Positions 1-9,390 of a stretch of DNA of 36,360 nt are shown in pieces. Position numbers and translations under genes: made by a program. The notes below the pieces were generated by a model. That model was not told the origin of the DNA. It did no database searches and saw only the letters and a list, made by a program, of their open reading frames with translations. The DNA is from Acidimicrobiia bacterium (GTDB lineage: Bacteria > Actinomycetota > Acidimicrobiia > Acidimicrobiales > AC-14). Numbering within the stretch: position 1 is the stretch's first letter; every line of letters begins with the position of its first letter. The stretch lies in the NCBI GenBank assembly GCA_023265025.1, contig JAHFUP010000053.1, forward strand, positions 1 to 36,360. Reading direction: 5' to 3'.

Positions 1-96
1 AACGCCCGCGGCTTTCACAACCCAGATGCGTTCATCACCATGATCATGCTGGACCGAGGTGGGCTCGGCCCCGAGCTTCCTTGGGCCGCCGCCTGA
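1..96 (+). pseudogene. C-terminal tail of an ISL3-family-like transposase
   Basis: An open frame enters from the left edge and stops at TGA 94-96, giving 31 residues. The motif ARGFHNPDAFITMIMLDRGG followed by PELPW resembles the C-terminal end of ISL3-type DDE transposases, which carry a pattern like FGFxSPxALIxLAMLxxGGxxPxLPGR. I recognise it from memory of the family, without an alignment. Only the tail is in the window, so I cannot tell whether the element is complete to the left. It touches the point where the SIMPL gene next to it loses its 5' part, which suggests that the insertion or a later deletion cut that gene. Confidence 0.45.
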
Positions 97-1094
97 CCCA
101 CGGAAGCGTCAGTTGTCCCGTGAAGGTTCCCGTCGCCCAGCTCGGGGCACGGGGCCCGAAGGTGGTCCAGGCCATCGAGCGCACCTTGGGCCGATCACGC
201 TCGTCGGGTGCAACATTCTCGGTGGCCAACTGCGAGCCGGCGGCTGGCGCCATACGCAAGCAGGCCCTGCAGCAGGCCGAGACCCAGGCCAAGGCAATGG
301 CCGAGGCGGCAAAGCTGACCCTCGGCAGCGTGGTATCGATGAGCCAGGACGGTCTGGCACGAGCCTCCGGCACGGGCGGCTGCCCGCTCGTCGCAACCGG
401 TCAGCTGGAGGCCTTCGACGCCAAGCCTGAGGCCAGGCTGTCAGTGGGCGTGAGCGTCACCTACGCGGTTGGAGGGGCGCCGGCCGCGGGTTCGCCCGTT
501 CGCCCGCTGCTCTGGGCCGGTGGCTCGGCGACCGCGAAGGCCAAGGCCGACGAGGCGTATGTGCTGGTCCTGTTCGAGTCCGAGGACGAGGAGCCGACCG
601 GCGGGCCCACCGCCGACGACCGCACCCGGATCCTCGATGCCCTGAGCAATCTCAAGATCGACCGCAAGGCCGTCGAGATCACCAGTCGATCGGACTACGG
701 CGTGACCACGATCGTCCAGGTGCAGACCAAGGCCGACGGGCTCGCCACCAGCGCCAAGGACATCGTCCGGGCCGTGGAGGACGTGCTGGGCCGGGCCGAC
801 TCCAGCGGCGTCCGCTTCGGCAGCTCCGGCTGCGCCGGCCTGCAGGCCAAGGCCCGCAAGGATGCATTCGGCGACGCCCGCCAGCGGGCGGGCAGTCTGG
901 CCGAGGCGGCCGGCGTGAAGCTCGGCGAGCTTCAGTCGATCTCCGAGTTCACGCCGACCGGCACCGATCCGTGCGACGACAGCATCGACGCCGTCCTCGG
1001 TAGCGGGTACGACTCGTCCCCACTGCAGCCCTTCGACGCCGAACCCACGTTCACCCTGATCACCTCCGCCCAGCTGGGCTTCGCCATCTCCTAG
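81..1094 (+). pseudogene. 5'-truncated SIMPL (DUF541) domain protein
   Basis: The frame contains two related segments. About residues 15-90 and 210-285 both follow the pattern V(V/D)xAIExxLGRxxSSG, then a Cys, then a KAxAxAxxAGxxLGxxxSxS helix-strand. This is the second half of the SIMPL/DUF541 fold (BP26/OMP28-like periplasmic or surface proteins, poorly defined role). The second repeat has its own first half (about 155-210), but the first repeat starts in mid-domain. There is no signal peptide or the usual N-terminal ITVxGxGxV strand. The frame from 81 to about 115 overlaps a transposase tail in another frame. I therefore read this as a gene whose signal peptide and first half-domain were replaced by IS sequence. 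The ATG at 81 is only the first available start. The stop is TAG 1092-1094. Confidence 0.6.
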
Positions 1095-1419
1095 CTCAGT
1101 TTCGGTGACACTGCGGCTCGGCGAGGTGCGGAGGTTGGTGTCGTCGAGTCGCGCCGGAAGACGAGGTCAGCGTCGCCCTCGGCCACGAGGAACACCGCCA
1201 CGTTGATGGCGGCGATGACCAGGGCGAGGGAGAAGAGCGCGCCACGGTGCAACGGCCGGACTTGCGCCTCTCCGCTCGGGCGGCGGCGACGCACGCCGGG
1301 CAGTGGTGACCGACCGGAGCGGCGATCATGCACTCGGTGCAGATGGCGTTCCCGCACCGGGTGCAGCGGACCCGCGTCTCCCGAGCGGCGTGGCGGTAGC
1401 ACTGCTGCACCTCCGCCAT
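1091..1419 (-). pseudogene. Frameshifted, truncated rhomboid-like protein (zinc-finger N-terminus plus one TM)
   Basis: Starting at ATG 1419 the frame reads MAEVQQCYRHAARETRVRC, then TRCGNAICTECM and HHCPACV. This is the B-box-like zinc-binding N-terminus common in actinobacterial rhomboid proteases. After about residue 50 the frame loses sense. The neighbouring frame then encodes a clear hydrophobic helix, ALFSLALVIAAINVAVFLVA, typical of rhomboid TM1. A one-base change near 1265-1280 joins the two. Nothing after TM1 is present, because the sequence ends against the stop of the SIMPL gene at about 1091. The catalytic GxSG and His helices are missing, so no protease function is expected. It lies 21 bp downstream of rimM, where trmD is usually found. 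Confidence 0.55.
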
Positions 1420-1440
1420 CCGCCGTCTGCTCCGGTCGGC

Positions 1441-1914
1441 TCAGTCGAGCAGGCCCGCCGGCGGGTCGATGACCACCCTGCCGGGCAACCGGGTCTTCAC
1501 GAACACGAGCGGGACAAGCCGGTCGCCGGACAGCACGAGCAGGTCCGAGGCCGGGTTGGCCTCCACCGCCTCCACGGCTCCGTAGCTCCGCCCGTCGAGG
1601 TCGAACACCTCTGAGCCGATCAGCTCGTGCACCCACAGCGTGTCGTCGTCGCCCTCGATGGGCTCGGCTGAGAGGGCGGTGTTGCGGTACGTCTCCGCCG
1701 CGTTGCGGTCCTCGATGCCGCGAAACGCCACGATCCACCGATTCTGGTGGGGGGTGGACGTCAGCACTTCAAGGGGCCCCAGCGCGGAGGAGAGCACCGA
1801 ACCAGGCGCCAGCCGAAGGTCCGGCCGGTTCGAGATGAGGTCGACGATCACCTCGCCGCGGATCCCGTGCGCCTTGACGATCCGCCCAACTTCGAGCAGC
1901 CCTTCCTGCGTCAT
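1441..1914 (-). CDS. rimM: Ribosome maturation factor RimM
   Basis: This 157-residue protein is a 16S rRNA processing and 30S assembly factor that binds ribosomal protein uS19 during maturation of the 30S head. It opens with LLEVGRIVKAHGIRGEVIV, the RimM N-terminal beta-barrel signature. The C-terminal PRC-barrel follows from about residue 90 (LWVHELIGSEVFD) and ends PLVFVKTRLPGRVVIDPPAGLLD-like, which is normal for the family. Length is slightly short but complete. It follows the KH protein by 44 bp in the ffh-rpsP-KH-rimM series. The usual next gene, trmD, is absent; a rhomboid remnant is there instead. Confidence 0.95.
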   Translation of the reverse strand: MTQEGLLEVGRIVKAHGIRGEVIVDLISNRPDLRLAPGSVLSSALGPLEVLTSTPHQNRWIVAFRGIEDRNAAETYRNTALSAEPIEGDDDTLWVHELIGSEVFDLDGRSYGAVEAVEANPASDLLVLSGDRLVPLVFVKTRLPGRVVIDPPAGLLD

Positions 1915-1958
1915 TTCACATCGCCAGGACGGCGCGCAACGACGCCACGTGGTCCTGC

Positions 1959-2282
1959 CTAATCGACGATGTCGACGTGGACGTCCATGCCCTCGCGGGC
2001 GGCGGCGGCGCGGACGACGGTGCGGATGGCCTGGGCGGTGCGTCCCCGCCGGCCGATGACGCGACCCATGTCGTCGGGGGAGACGTTCAGGCGCAGGCTG
2101 ACCGTGCTGCGGCTCTCGTCGACCTCGACCACGACGGAGTCGGGGTCGTCGACGATGGCCTTGGCCACGTACTCCAGGACGGTGCGGGGCACAGAGCCTT
2201 CGAGGCGGTTGCCGTCCTCGACCTCGTCGTCATCGTCCTCGTCGAGGTCGACGTCGACCTCCTCGATGCCGGCGTCACTCAT
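1959..2282 (-). CDS. KH-domain RNA-binding protein (KhpA-like)
   Basis: The protein has 107 residues. An acidic N-terminal tail (about residues 8-23 are nearly all Asp/Glu/Val) precedes a single KH domain with the GxxG loop GRVIGRRGRTAQAIR at about 73-87. KhpA proteins bind RNA and sit between rpsP and rimM in most actinobacteria and firmicutes, as here. The ATG at 2282 overlaps the rpsP stop as ATGA (2279-2282), so translation is probably coupled to rpsP. The long acidic tail is more than the usual short KhpA N-terminus. Confidence 0.9.
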   Translation of the reverse strand: MSDAGIEEVDVDLDEDDDDEVEDGNRLEGSVPRTVLEYVAKAIVDDPDSVVVEVDESRSTVSLRLNVSPDDMGRVIGRRGRTAQAIRTVVRAAAAREGMDVHVDIVD

Positions 2283-2581
2283 GAAGTGGCCGCCGGCGCC
2301 GCGGGGGCGGGGGCGCCGCCGGCGCCGGGCTTGAACTGCTCCCAGGCGCCGGAGATCTTCAGCAGGGTCTGCACCCGCTCGGTCGGCTGGGCGCCCTTCT
2401 GGAGCCAGGCGACGGCCTTGTCGTTGTCGACCTTGATCACCGACGGTTCGGCCCGGGGGTCGTAGGTGCCGAAGATCTCGATGAAACGACCATCGCGCGG
2501 CGAACGCCCGTCGGCGGCGACGAGTCGGTAGGTCGGCTGCTTCTTCTTGCCCATCCGCATCAGGCGGAGCTTGACTGCCAC
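2279..2581 (-). CDS. rpsP: 30S ribosomal protein bS16
   Basis: This is a 100-residue small-subunit ribosomal protein. It begins VKLRLMRMGKKKQPTYRLV and contains GRFIEIFGTYDPR, both bS16 signatures. The C-terminus carries an Ala/Pro/Gly-rich extension of about 20 residues. The start is GTG 2581, preceded by an AGGAAAGAGGA Shine-Dalgarno region, and lies 15 bp downstream of the ffh stop. The stop overlaps the next gene as ATGA. The order ffh-rpsP-KH-rimM is classic. Confidence 0.97.
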   Translation of the reverse strand: MAVKLRLMRMGKKKQPTYRLVAADGRSPRDGRFIEIFGTYDPRAEPSVIKVDNDKAVAWLQKGAQPTERVQTLLKISGAWEQFKPGAGGAPAPAAPAATS

Positions 2582-2596
2582 TGGTCCTCTTTCCTG

Positions 2597-3922
<1,326 letters not shown>

Positions 3923-3932
3923 GGCTCAGCCC

Positions 3933-3938
3933 AGGGTA
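3933..3938 (-). promoter_or_regulatory. Candidate -10 box of ffh
   Basis: On the minus strand TACCCT fits the actinobacterial TANNNT -10 pattern and ends 10 nt before the ffh ATG at 3922. No Shine-Dalgarno sequence is visible in the gap. It belongs to a pattern seen at many start codons in this window. Confidence 0.4.
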
Positions 3939-3959
3939 CTGGAAGCCGACCTCCTGCCC

Positions 3960-4007
3960 GATTTGGCTGCAGTTGGCCGCGTAGGCGCGGCGAACTGCAG
4001 CCAGATC
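3960..4007. repeat. Palindromic intergenic element, copy 1 (GATTTGGCTGCA arms)
   Basis: The left arm 3960-3974 (GATTTGGCTGCAGTT) pairs with the right arm 3993-4007 (AACTGCAGCCAGATC). This gives a 15-bp stem with a single T.G wobble around an 18-nt GC-rich loop. It fills the ftsY-ffh gap. No T-run follows on either strand. A second element with the same arm sequence and the same wobble lies at 9345-9390, so this is a repeat family and not just a local terminator. Confidence 0.75.
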
Positions 4008-4016
4008 GGACTGGCG

Positions 4017-5225
4017 TCAGGCGAACAGGGCGTCGATGAACTCGTCGGGGTCGAAGGGGACGAGGTCGTCGGCGGTCTCGCCCAGGCCGACCAGCTTGAT
4101 CGGGATGCCAAGGTCGTTCTGGATGGCCAGGACGATGCCGCCCTTGGCCGTGCCGTCGAGCTTGGTGAGGACCACGCCGGTGACCTCGACCGCCTCGGTG
4201 AACTGCTTGGCCTGGACCAGGCCGTTCTGGCCGGTGGTGGCGTCGATGACCAGGAGGACCTCGGTGACCTTGCCCGGGGGCTTGTCGGCCACCCGCCGGA
4301 CCTTCTTCAACTCCTCCATCAGGTTGACCTTGGTGTGGAGGCGGCCGGCGGTGTCGGCGAGGACCAGGTCGGTCTGGCGGGCGGCGGCGCGTTCGACGGC
4401 GTCGAAGACCACGGCGCCGGGGTCACCGCCCTCGTTGCCCCGCACCAGCGTCGCCCCCACCCGCTTGGACCACAACTCCAGCTGCTCGGCGGCCGCGGCC
4501 CGGAAGGTGTCGCCGGCGGCCATGATCACCGTGCGGCCCTCGGCGATCTGCAGGTGGCCCACCTTGCCGATGGTGGTCGTCTTGCCCACCCCGTTGACGC
4601 CGACGAACAGCCACACGTTGGGCTGGCCGGGCTCGATGCGCAGGGTGCGGTCGGCGATGGACAGGCGCTTCTTGAGGTTGTCCTTGAGGGCGTCGACCAG
4701 GGCCTCGGAGGTCTGGATGCCCTCGGCCTTCACCTGAGCCCGGAGCTGGTCGAGGAGGGCGGTGGTGGCGGTGATGCCGACGTCGGCCCTGATCAGGGCC
4801 TCCTCCAGCTCCTCCCAGCTCTCGTCGTCGATCTTGGTGCGGGAGCGGACCGAGCCGAGGTAGCCCGCCAGCAGGCCGCGGGCCTTGCCGATGCGGTCAC
4901 GGAAGCGGGGCTTGAGCGCGGCCGGCGCTTCGCCGGGCTCGGGCTCGATGACCGGCGCCTCGCGGGCGCCGGCGAGGACGGCCTCGGCCTCGGCCACCAC
5001 CTCGGCGGCCTGGCGGGCCAGCTCCTCCTCGGACGGGATCTGCGGACGCCTGGCCTTCGCCGGCTTCGGCGCCGCGGGCGCGGAGCCGTTCTCCGCCTTG
5101 GGCGGCAACGGCGGGGCCGACGGCGGCTCCAGCTCGGCGTTGCGCCGGCGAGGGCGGGCGGCGATGAAGGCGGCCACCAGGCCGCTGACCACGAGGACGG
5201 CCAGCAGTCCGAGCACGATCTCCAT
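4017..5225 (-). CDS. ftsY: Signal recognition particle receptor FtsY
   Basis: The protein has 402 residues and is the membrane docking GTPase for SRP. Residues 3-23 form an N-terminal transmembrane helix, as in actinobacterial FtsY, followed by an Arg-rich stop and a Pro/Ala/Glu linker to about 105. The NG domain follows with GVNGVGKTT (209-217), DTAGR (291-295) and TKLDG (354-358), and the family C-terminus GETADDLVPFDPDEFIDALF. The ATG at 5225 has a TAACCT box 6 nt upstream. It is the second SRP-pathway gene in the block. Confidence 0.97.
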   Translation of the reverse strand: MEIVLGLLAVLVVSGLVAAFIAARPRRRNAELEPPSAPPLPPKAENGSAPAAPKPAKARRPQIPSEEELARQAAEVVAEAEAVLAGAREAPVIEPEPGEAPAALKPRFRDRIGKARGLLAGYLGSVRSRTKIDDESWEELEEALIRADVGITATTALLDQLRAQVKAEGIQTSEALVDALKDNLKKRLSIADRTLRIEPGQPNVWLFVGVNGVGKTTTIGKVGHLQIAEGRTVIMAAGDTFRAAAAEQLELWSKRVGATLVRGNEGGDPGAVVFDAVERAAARQTDLVLADTAGRLHTKVNLMEELKKVRRVADKPPGKVTEVLLVIDATTGQNGLVQAKQFTEAVEVTGVVLTKLDGTAKGGIVLAIQNDLGIPIKLVGLGETADDLVPFDPDEFIDALFA

Positions 5226-5231
5226 GGGGCC

Positions 5232-5237
5232 AGGTTA
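5232..5237 (-). promoter_or_regulatory. Candidate -10 box of ftsY (leaderless)
   Basis: TAACCT on the minus strand ends 6 nt before the ATG at 5225. Initiation about 6-7 nt downstream would put the first base of the mRNA at or next to the start codon. There is no room for a Shine-Dalgarno sequence. Confidence 0.45.
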
Positions 5238-5281
5238 CCGGTACTGGCAAGTCCCCCGGAGGGCGGATTCCTGGGGTGCGG

Positions 5282-5836
5282 TCAGCCGCCGGCGTTCAGG
5301 AGCGCCGTCACGTCGATGGAGAGGCCGGGAAGGAGCACCGTCGTCAGCTCGGTGCCCGCTTCGAGCAGGGTGGGGGTCGGGTACTCCTGGCCGGCGAGCC
5401 GGTGAACCTCGACCCGCTCGCCGTCCGGATCGACGATCCAGTACTCGGCCACGCCGAACTGGGCGTAGAGCCGGCGCTTGCGCACCCGGTCGTGCCGGGC
5501 GTCGGACAGCACCTCGACGGCGAGGGTCGGAGGGCCCTGCAGGTTGGCCCGGGTGATTCTGTCTTTGTCGGCGTCGGCCACGAACAGGATGTCGGGCTCG
5601 ACGACGTTGGTCGGCGACAGCACCACGTCGACGGGCGCGACGTACACCCGGCCGCCACCGTGGCGGTCGACGTGCTGGTACAGACGCACGAAGAGCCAGC
5701 CCACGATGTCCTGGTGACGCATGTTCGGCGCCGGCGTCACGAAAACCTCGCCCTCCACGATCTCGTAGCGCTTTCCGTCGTCGGGGAAATGGAGGTAGTC
5801 CTCGTAGGTCCATGGGGTGGCGGGACGTACCGACAT
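5282..5836 (-). CDS. Uma2-family (DUF820) restriction-endonuclease-fold protein
   Basis: The protein has 184 residues. It starts with the Uma2 pattern TYEDYLHFPDDGKRYEIVEGE. It contains VEPDILFV (about 98-105), LAVEVLSDARHD and the family hallmark YAQFGVAEYWIVDP. These supply the Asp, Glu and Lys/Arg positions of a PD-(D/E)xK-like core. Uma2 proteins are common in actinobacteria and cyanobacteria; their biological role is not settled. It sits between smc and ftsY, which are usually adjacent, so it is probably an insertion into the housekeeping block. A TAGTCT box and a GAGGTG sequence both lie just upstream of the ATG. Confidence 0.88.
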   Translation of the reverse strand: MSVRPATPWTYEDYLHFPDDGKRYEIVEGEVFVTPAPNMRHQDIVGWLFVRLYQHVDRHGGGRVYVAPVDVVLSPTNVVEPDILFVADADKDRITRANLQGPPTLAVEVLSDARHDRVRKRRLYAQFGVAEYWIVDPDGERVEVHRLAGQEYPTPTLLEAGTELTTVLLPGLSIDVTALLNAGG

Positions 5837-5844
5837 CGCACCTC

Positions 5845-5850
5845 AGACTA
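5845..5850 (-). promoter_or_regulatory. Candidate -10 box of the Uma2 gene
   Basis: TAGTCT on the minus strand ends 8 nt before the ATG at 5836 and overlaps the end of smc. GAGGTG immediately before the ATG could instead act as a Shine-Dalgarno on a readthrough transcript from smc. Confidence 0.35.
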
Positions 5851-8800
5851 CCGGTTGGCCGCCACCCGCTCGCTGACGACACGTGACGACCCGCCCGGCT
5901 GCATGGTCACCCCGTACAGGCAGTCGGCCGCCTCCATCGTGCGCTTCTGGTGGGTCACCACCATGAGCTGCGCCTCCTGGCGGAACTCGCCGAGGAGGTC
6001 GAGGAACCGGCTCAGGTTGACGTCGTCCAGCGCGGCTTCGACCTCGTCCAGCAGGTAGAAGGGCGACGGGCGGCTGCGGAAGACGGCGAAGAGGAAGGCC
6101 AGGGCGACCAGGGACCGCTCGCCGCCGGAGAGCAGCGAAAGCTTGCGGACGTTCTTGCCCGCCGGCCGGGCCTCGACCTCGATGCCGGCCTCCAACAGGT
6201 TGTCGGGGTCCGTGAGCCGCAGCCGGCCCTGCCCGCCGGGGAACAGGGTCTCGAACAGGCGGACGAAGTGGTCGGCGACGTCGGCATAGGCGGCGGCCAG
6301 GAGCTGGGCCATCTCGACCTCGACGGCGCGGATGACCTTGGTCAGCTCCTTGCGGGTGCCCTTGACGTCGTCGAGCTGGGCGGCGAGGAAGGCGTGGCGC
6401 TCCTGGAGGGCGGCCAGCTCCTCCAGGGCGAGAGGGTTCACCGGACCCATGAGGCGCAGCTCGCGCTCCAGCTCCCGCACCCGGCTGGCCGGGCTGGTGC
6501 CGTCACGCAGCTCGGGGCACTCCGCAGCCAGCGCGGTGTCGGGCTCGCAGTCCAGCTCCCGGCGCAGCGTCTCGACTGCCGCCTCCTGGCGCATGCGGGC
6601 CTCGGCGTCGTCGAGCTCGGCCCGGCGGAAGCGCTCACGGACCTCCTCCAGGCGCCGGCCGGCGTCCTGCCGGCGCCGGCGAAGATCCTCGAGGCGGCCC
6701 GACGCGGTGGCCAGGGCCTGGGCCTGGCGGTCCCGGCGGGCGCGGACATCGGCCAGCTCAGTGTCGAGGACGGCGAGGCGGTCGTCGACGAAGGCGGCCA
6801 GGCGCCCGGTGTGCAGGCTGAGCAGCTCGATCTCCTGCCGGCGGGTGGCGGCCGCAGCCCGCTCGGCGCCGTGCCGTGTGAGCCGGGCTTCCACATCGGC
6901 CAGCCGGCGCTCCAGGTAGGCCCGGCGATCGCCGAGGGCGGTGGCCTGCACGTCGAGCTCGGTACGCCGGCTGCGGAGCGCCGACATGCGCTCCTGCACC
7001 TCCTGGCGGGCGGCGGCCAGTCGGGACGCCTCGGCTGCGCCGGCGACGTCTTCGGCCTCGAGGATCGGCAGGAGCTCCGCCAGCTCGTCGATCCGGGACT
7101 GCTCATGCGCCAGCCGGCGGGCCAGCTGGTCGAGGTGCGACCGGACGCCCTCGGCCTCGGCCAGGGCCTCCCGGCGGCGGGTCTCGGCCCGGTCGAGGTC
7201 GACCCGGGTCGCCCGGGCGTCACGCACGGCTGCGTCCCGGCGCTGGCCGGCGTCCTTGGCGGCGGCGACGGCCTGCTCGGCCTCGGCAGACGCCCGGACC
7301 AGCTCGCCGGCGGCGACGGCCGAGGCGGCGACCGCCTTCTGCGCCGCCGCCCGCGCCTCGTCGAGGGCGGCGCGGGTGGCGGCGGTGCCGGTGTTGCCCC
7401 GGCGCCAGGCGGTCACGCCGAAGCGGTCACCGGCGCGGGTCAGGGCGACGACACCCGGATGGGCCAGGCTGGCGTCGAGCGCCTCGGCCCAACCGCCGGC
7501 GACAACCACCACGCCGGCCAGCAGGACGTCGAGCGCCCGCTCGACCCCGGGGTGCGCGGACCGGACGTGGGCCCGCAGAGCCTCCCCGGGCAGGCCTTCG
7601 ACGGTGACCGTCACGGCCGGCGCCGGGGCGCCGAGGGCCAGGACACCGGCGGCGGCGTCGTCGAGGCCGGCGAGCAGCGCCCGGGCGGAATCGACGCCGT
7701 CGACCACGACCGTGTGGGCCAGCTCGGCTGCCGCCGCGACCCAGGCGTCCTCCCAGCCCTTGTCGACCTCGACCAGCCCGGCCAGCGGGCCCAGCACGCC
7801 GGCGGTGCCGGCCAGCCGGTCGGCGACCGGGGATCCGAGGGCGTCGGCCAGGGCCAGCGCCAGCGCTTCGGCCCGTGCCACCCACACCCGCTCGGCGGCG
7901 GCCGTCTCGCGGGCGTCGGCCCGGGCGGTGTCCAGACGGGCGACCGCATCGACACGTCGCGAGTCCGCGGCCTCAGACTCGGCGACCGCGGTCCGCTCCA
8001 CCACGGTCAGGCCGTCGACCTCGGCTCGCCGGCTGGTGACCTGGTCCTCGAACGCGGCCGCCTGGGCCTCCAGCGCAGTCAGTCGCTCCTGGAGACGCGC
8101 CATCTCGGCCCGGCCCCGGTCGGCACCGGTTCGGACGGCGGCCAGCTCACCCCTGGCCTCGGCCGCCTGGGCGGGACGGGGCTTGGGGATAGCCAGGGCC
8201 TGCAGCTCCCGGGCCACCCCGGCCTCGGCCTCGGCCACCTCGGCCCGCAGCGGCGCCAGGGCCCGGGTGTCCACGGTGACCTCGGCCAGCTCGGCGGCGA
8301 GCCGGGCGGCCTCGGACTCCAGGCCCGAGATCACGGTGGCGTCGACCGCCATGGCCCGGTCACGCCCCAGCGACCGCCGGCGCTCGGCCAGCACCGCGGC
8401 CAGGCCCCGGGCCCGCTCGCGCAGCGCCTCCAGCCGACCCAGGGCCTCGCCGAGGCCCGATCCGCCGGCGGACGCCACCCACGCCTCGGCGGCGGCGACG
8501 GAGGAGTCGAGGCCCCGAAGCTCGACCTTGATCGACGACTCGTCGGCCGCCAGTGAGGTGCGGGCTGCGGCGGCGGCATTGCGACGGGCGGTGAGGGCGG
8601 CCAGCTCCCGCCCGGCCAGGAACAACCGCAACGAGCGCAGCTCGGCGGCGAGGGTGTCGTGGCGGCGGGCGGCGTCGGCCTGGCGCTCCAGCGGCTTGAG
8701 CTGGCGCCCGACCTCCCGGTTCAGGTCGGCCAGGCGCACCAGGTTGGCCTCGGTCGCTTCGAGCCGGCGCTCGGCCTTCTCCTTGCGCCGGCGGAACTTC

Positions 8801-9306
8801 AGGATGCCGGCCGCCTCCTCGATGATGAGCCGGCGGTCCTCGGGCCGGGCGTCGAGGACCGCGTCGAGGTTGCCCTGCGACACGATGACGTGCTGCTGGC
8901 GGCCCACACCGGTGTCGGACAGGAGCTCCTGGACGTCGAGCAGGCGGCACTGCGCCCCGTTGATGGCGTATTCGCTCTCACCGGAGGTGCGGAAAAGGGT
9001 CCGGGTGATGGTGACCTCGCTCAACCCGATGGCCAGCAGGCCCGACGAGTTGTCGATGGTGAGGGTCACCTCCGCCCGTCCCAGCGCTGAGCGCCGGCCG
9101 GTGCCGGCGAAGATCACGTCGTCCATGCGCGTGGACCGCACCGAGCGGGGGCCCTGGGCGCCCAGCACCCACGCCACCGCGTCGACGATGTTGGACTTCC
9201 CGCTCCCGTTCGGCCCCACGACCGCGGTCAGGCCCGGCTCCAGCTCCAGCGTCGTGGGGTCGGCGAACGACTTGAACCCCTTCAGGGTCAGCGACCGGAG
9301 AAACAT
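5848..9306 (-). CDS. smc: Chromosome segregation protein SMC
   Basis: This 1152-residue protein is the ATPase of the SMC-ScpAB condensin that organises and segregates the chromosome. It has a Walker A motif GPNGSGKS (31-38) and a long coiled coil (about 170-500). A hinge lies near 500-650 (PVADRLAGTAGVLGPLAGLV is typical). After a second coiled coil come the ABC signature LSGGERSLVAL (from about 1059) and Walker B FYLLDEVEAALDD (about 1083-1095). Length is normal. Very long open frames on the opposite strand are coding shadows caused by GC-rich third positions. The ATG at 9306 has a TAGATT box 9 nt upstream in an unusually AT-rich stretch and no Shine-Dalgarno. Confidence 0.97.
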   Translation of the reverse strand: MFLRSLTLKGFKSFADPTTLELEPGLTAVVGPNGSGKSNIVDAVAWVLGAQGPRSVRSTRMDDVIFAGTGRRSALGRAEVTLTIDNSSGLLAIGLSEVTITRTLFRTSGESEYAINGAQCRLLDVQELLSDTGVGRQQHVIVSQGNLDAVLDARPEDRRLIIEEAAGILKFRRRKEKAERRLEATEANLVRLADLNREVGRQLKPLERQADAARRHDTLAAELRSLRLFLAGRELAALTARRNAAAAARTSLAADESSIKVELRGLDSSVAAAEAWVASAGGSGLGEALGRLEALRERARGLAAVLAERRRSLGRDRAMAVDATVISGLESEAARLAAELAEVTVDTRALAPLRAEVAEAEAGVARELQALAIPKPRPAQAAEARGELAAVRTGADRGRAEMARLQERLTALEAQAAAFEDQVTSRRAEVDGLTVVERTAVAESEAADSRRVDAVARLDTARADARETAAAERVWVARAEALALALADALGSPVADRLAGTAGVLGPLAGLVEVDKGWEDAWVAAAAELAHTVVVDGVDSARALLAGLDDAAAGVLALGAPAPAVTVTVEGLPGEALRAHVRSAHPGVERALDVLLAGVVVVAGGWAEALDASLAHPGVVALTRAGDRFGVTAWRRGNTGTAATRAALDEARAAAQKAVAASAVAAGELVRASAEAEQAVAAAKDAGQRRDAAVRDARATRVDLDRAETRRREALAEAEGVRSHLDQLARRLAHEQSRIDELAELLPILEAEDVAGAAEASRLAAARQEVQERMSALRSRRTELDVQATALGDRRAYLERRLADVEARLTRHGAERAAAATRRQEIELLSLHTGRLAAFVDDRLAVLDTELADVRARRDRQAQALATASGRLEDLRRRRQDAGRRLEEVRERFRRAELDDAEARMRQEAAVETLRRELDCEPDTALAAECPELRDGTSPASRVRELERELRLMGPVNPLALEELAALQERHAFLAAQLDDVKGTRKELTKVIRAVEVEMAQLLAAAYADVADHFVRLFETLFPGGQGRLRLTDPDNLLEAGIEVEARPAGKNVRKLSLLSGGERSLVALAFLFAVFRSRPSPFYLLDEVEAALDDVNLSRFLDLLGEFRQEAQLMVVTHQKRTMEAADCLYGVTMQPGGSSRVVSERVAANR

Positions 9307-9315
9307 GTAATTACG

Positions 9316-9321
9316 AATCTA
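9316..9321 (-). promoter_or_regulatory. Candidate -10 box of smc (leaderless or nearly so)
   Basis: TAGATT on the minus strand ends 9 nt before the smc ATG. The sequence around it (about 9305-9325) is AT-rich in an otherwise about 70% GC neighbourhood, which supports a promoter. No purine-rich ribosome binding site fits between it and the start. Confidence 0.55.
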
Positions 9322-9344
9322 TCGGGTGCCGGCGCCCCGCGGCG

Positions 9345-9390
9345 GATTTGGCTGCACCTACGTGCCTATTGGCACGTCAGTGCAGCCAGA
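9345..9390. repeat. Palindromic intergenic element, copy 2 (GATTTGGCTGCA arms)
   Basis: The outer arms are TTTGGCTGCAC (9347-9357) and GTGCAGCCAGA (9380-9390), with one T.G wobble at the same place as in copy 1. Inside them a second perfect stem, ACGTGCC (9360-9366) and GGCACGT (9371-9377), closes on a TATT loop. It lies between the Ntn hydrolase and smc and runs into the last four codons of the hydrolase. The arm sequence GATTTGGCTGCA is shared with copy 1; the centre is not. Confidence 0.75.

Noticed and set aside
5950-9310. Very long plus-strand open frames (868 and 789 codons) opposite smc
   Set aside because: Their translations are low-complexity Gly/Ala/Arg or Ser/Ala/Arg text mirroring smc codons. 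In DNA with GC-rich third positions such antisense frames stay open by chance. smc on the minus strand has all family motifs.
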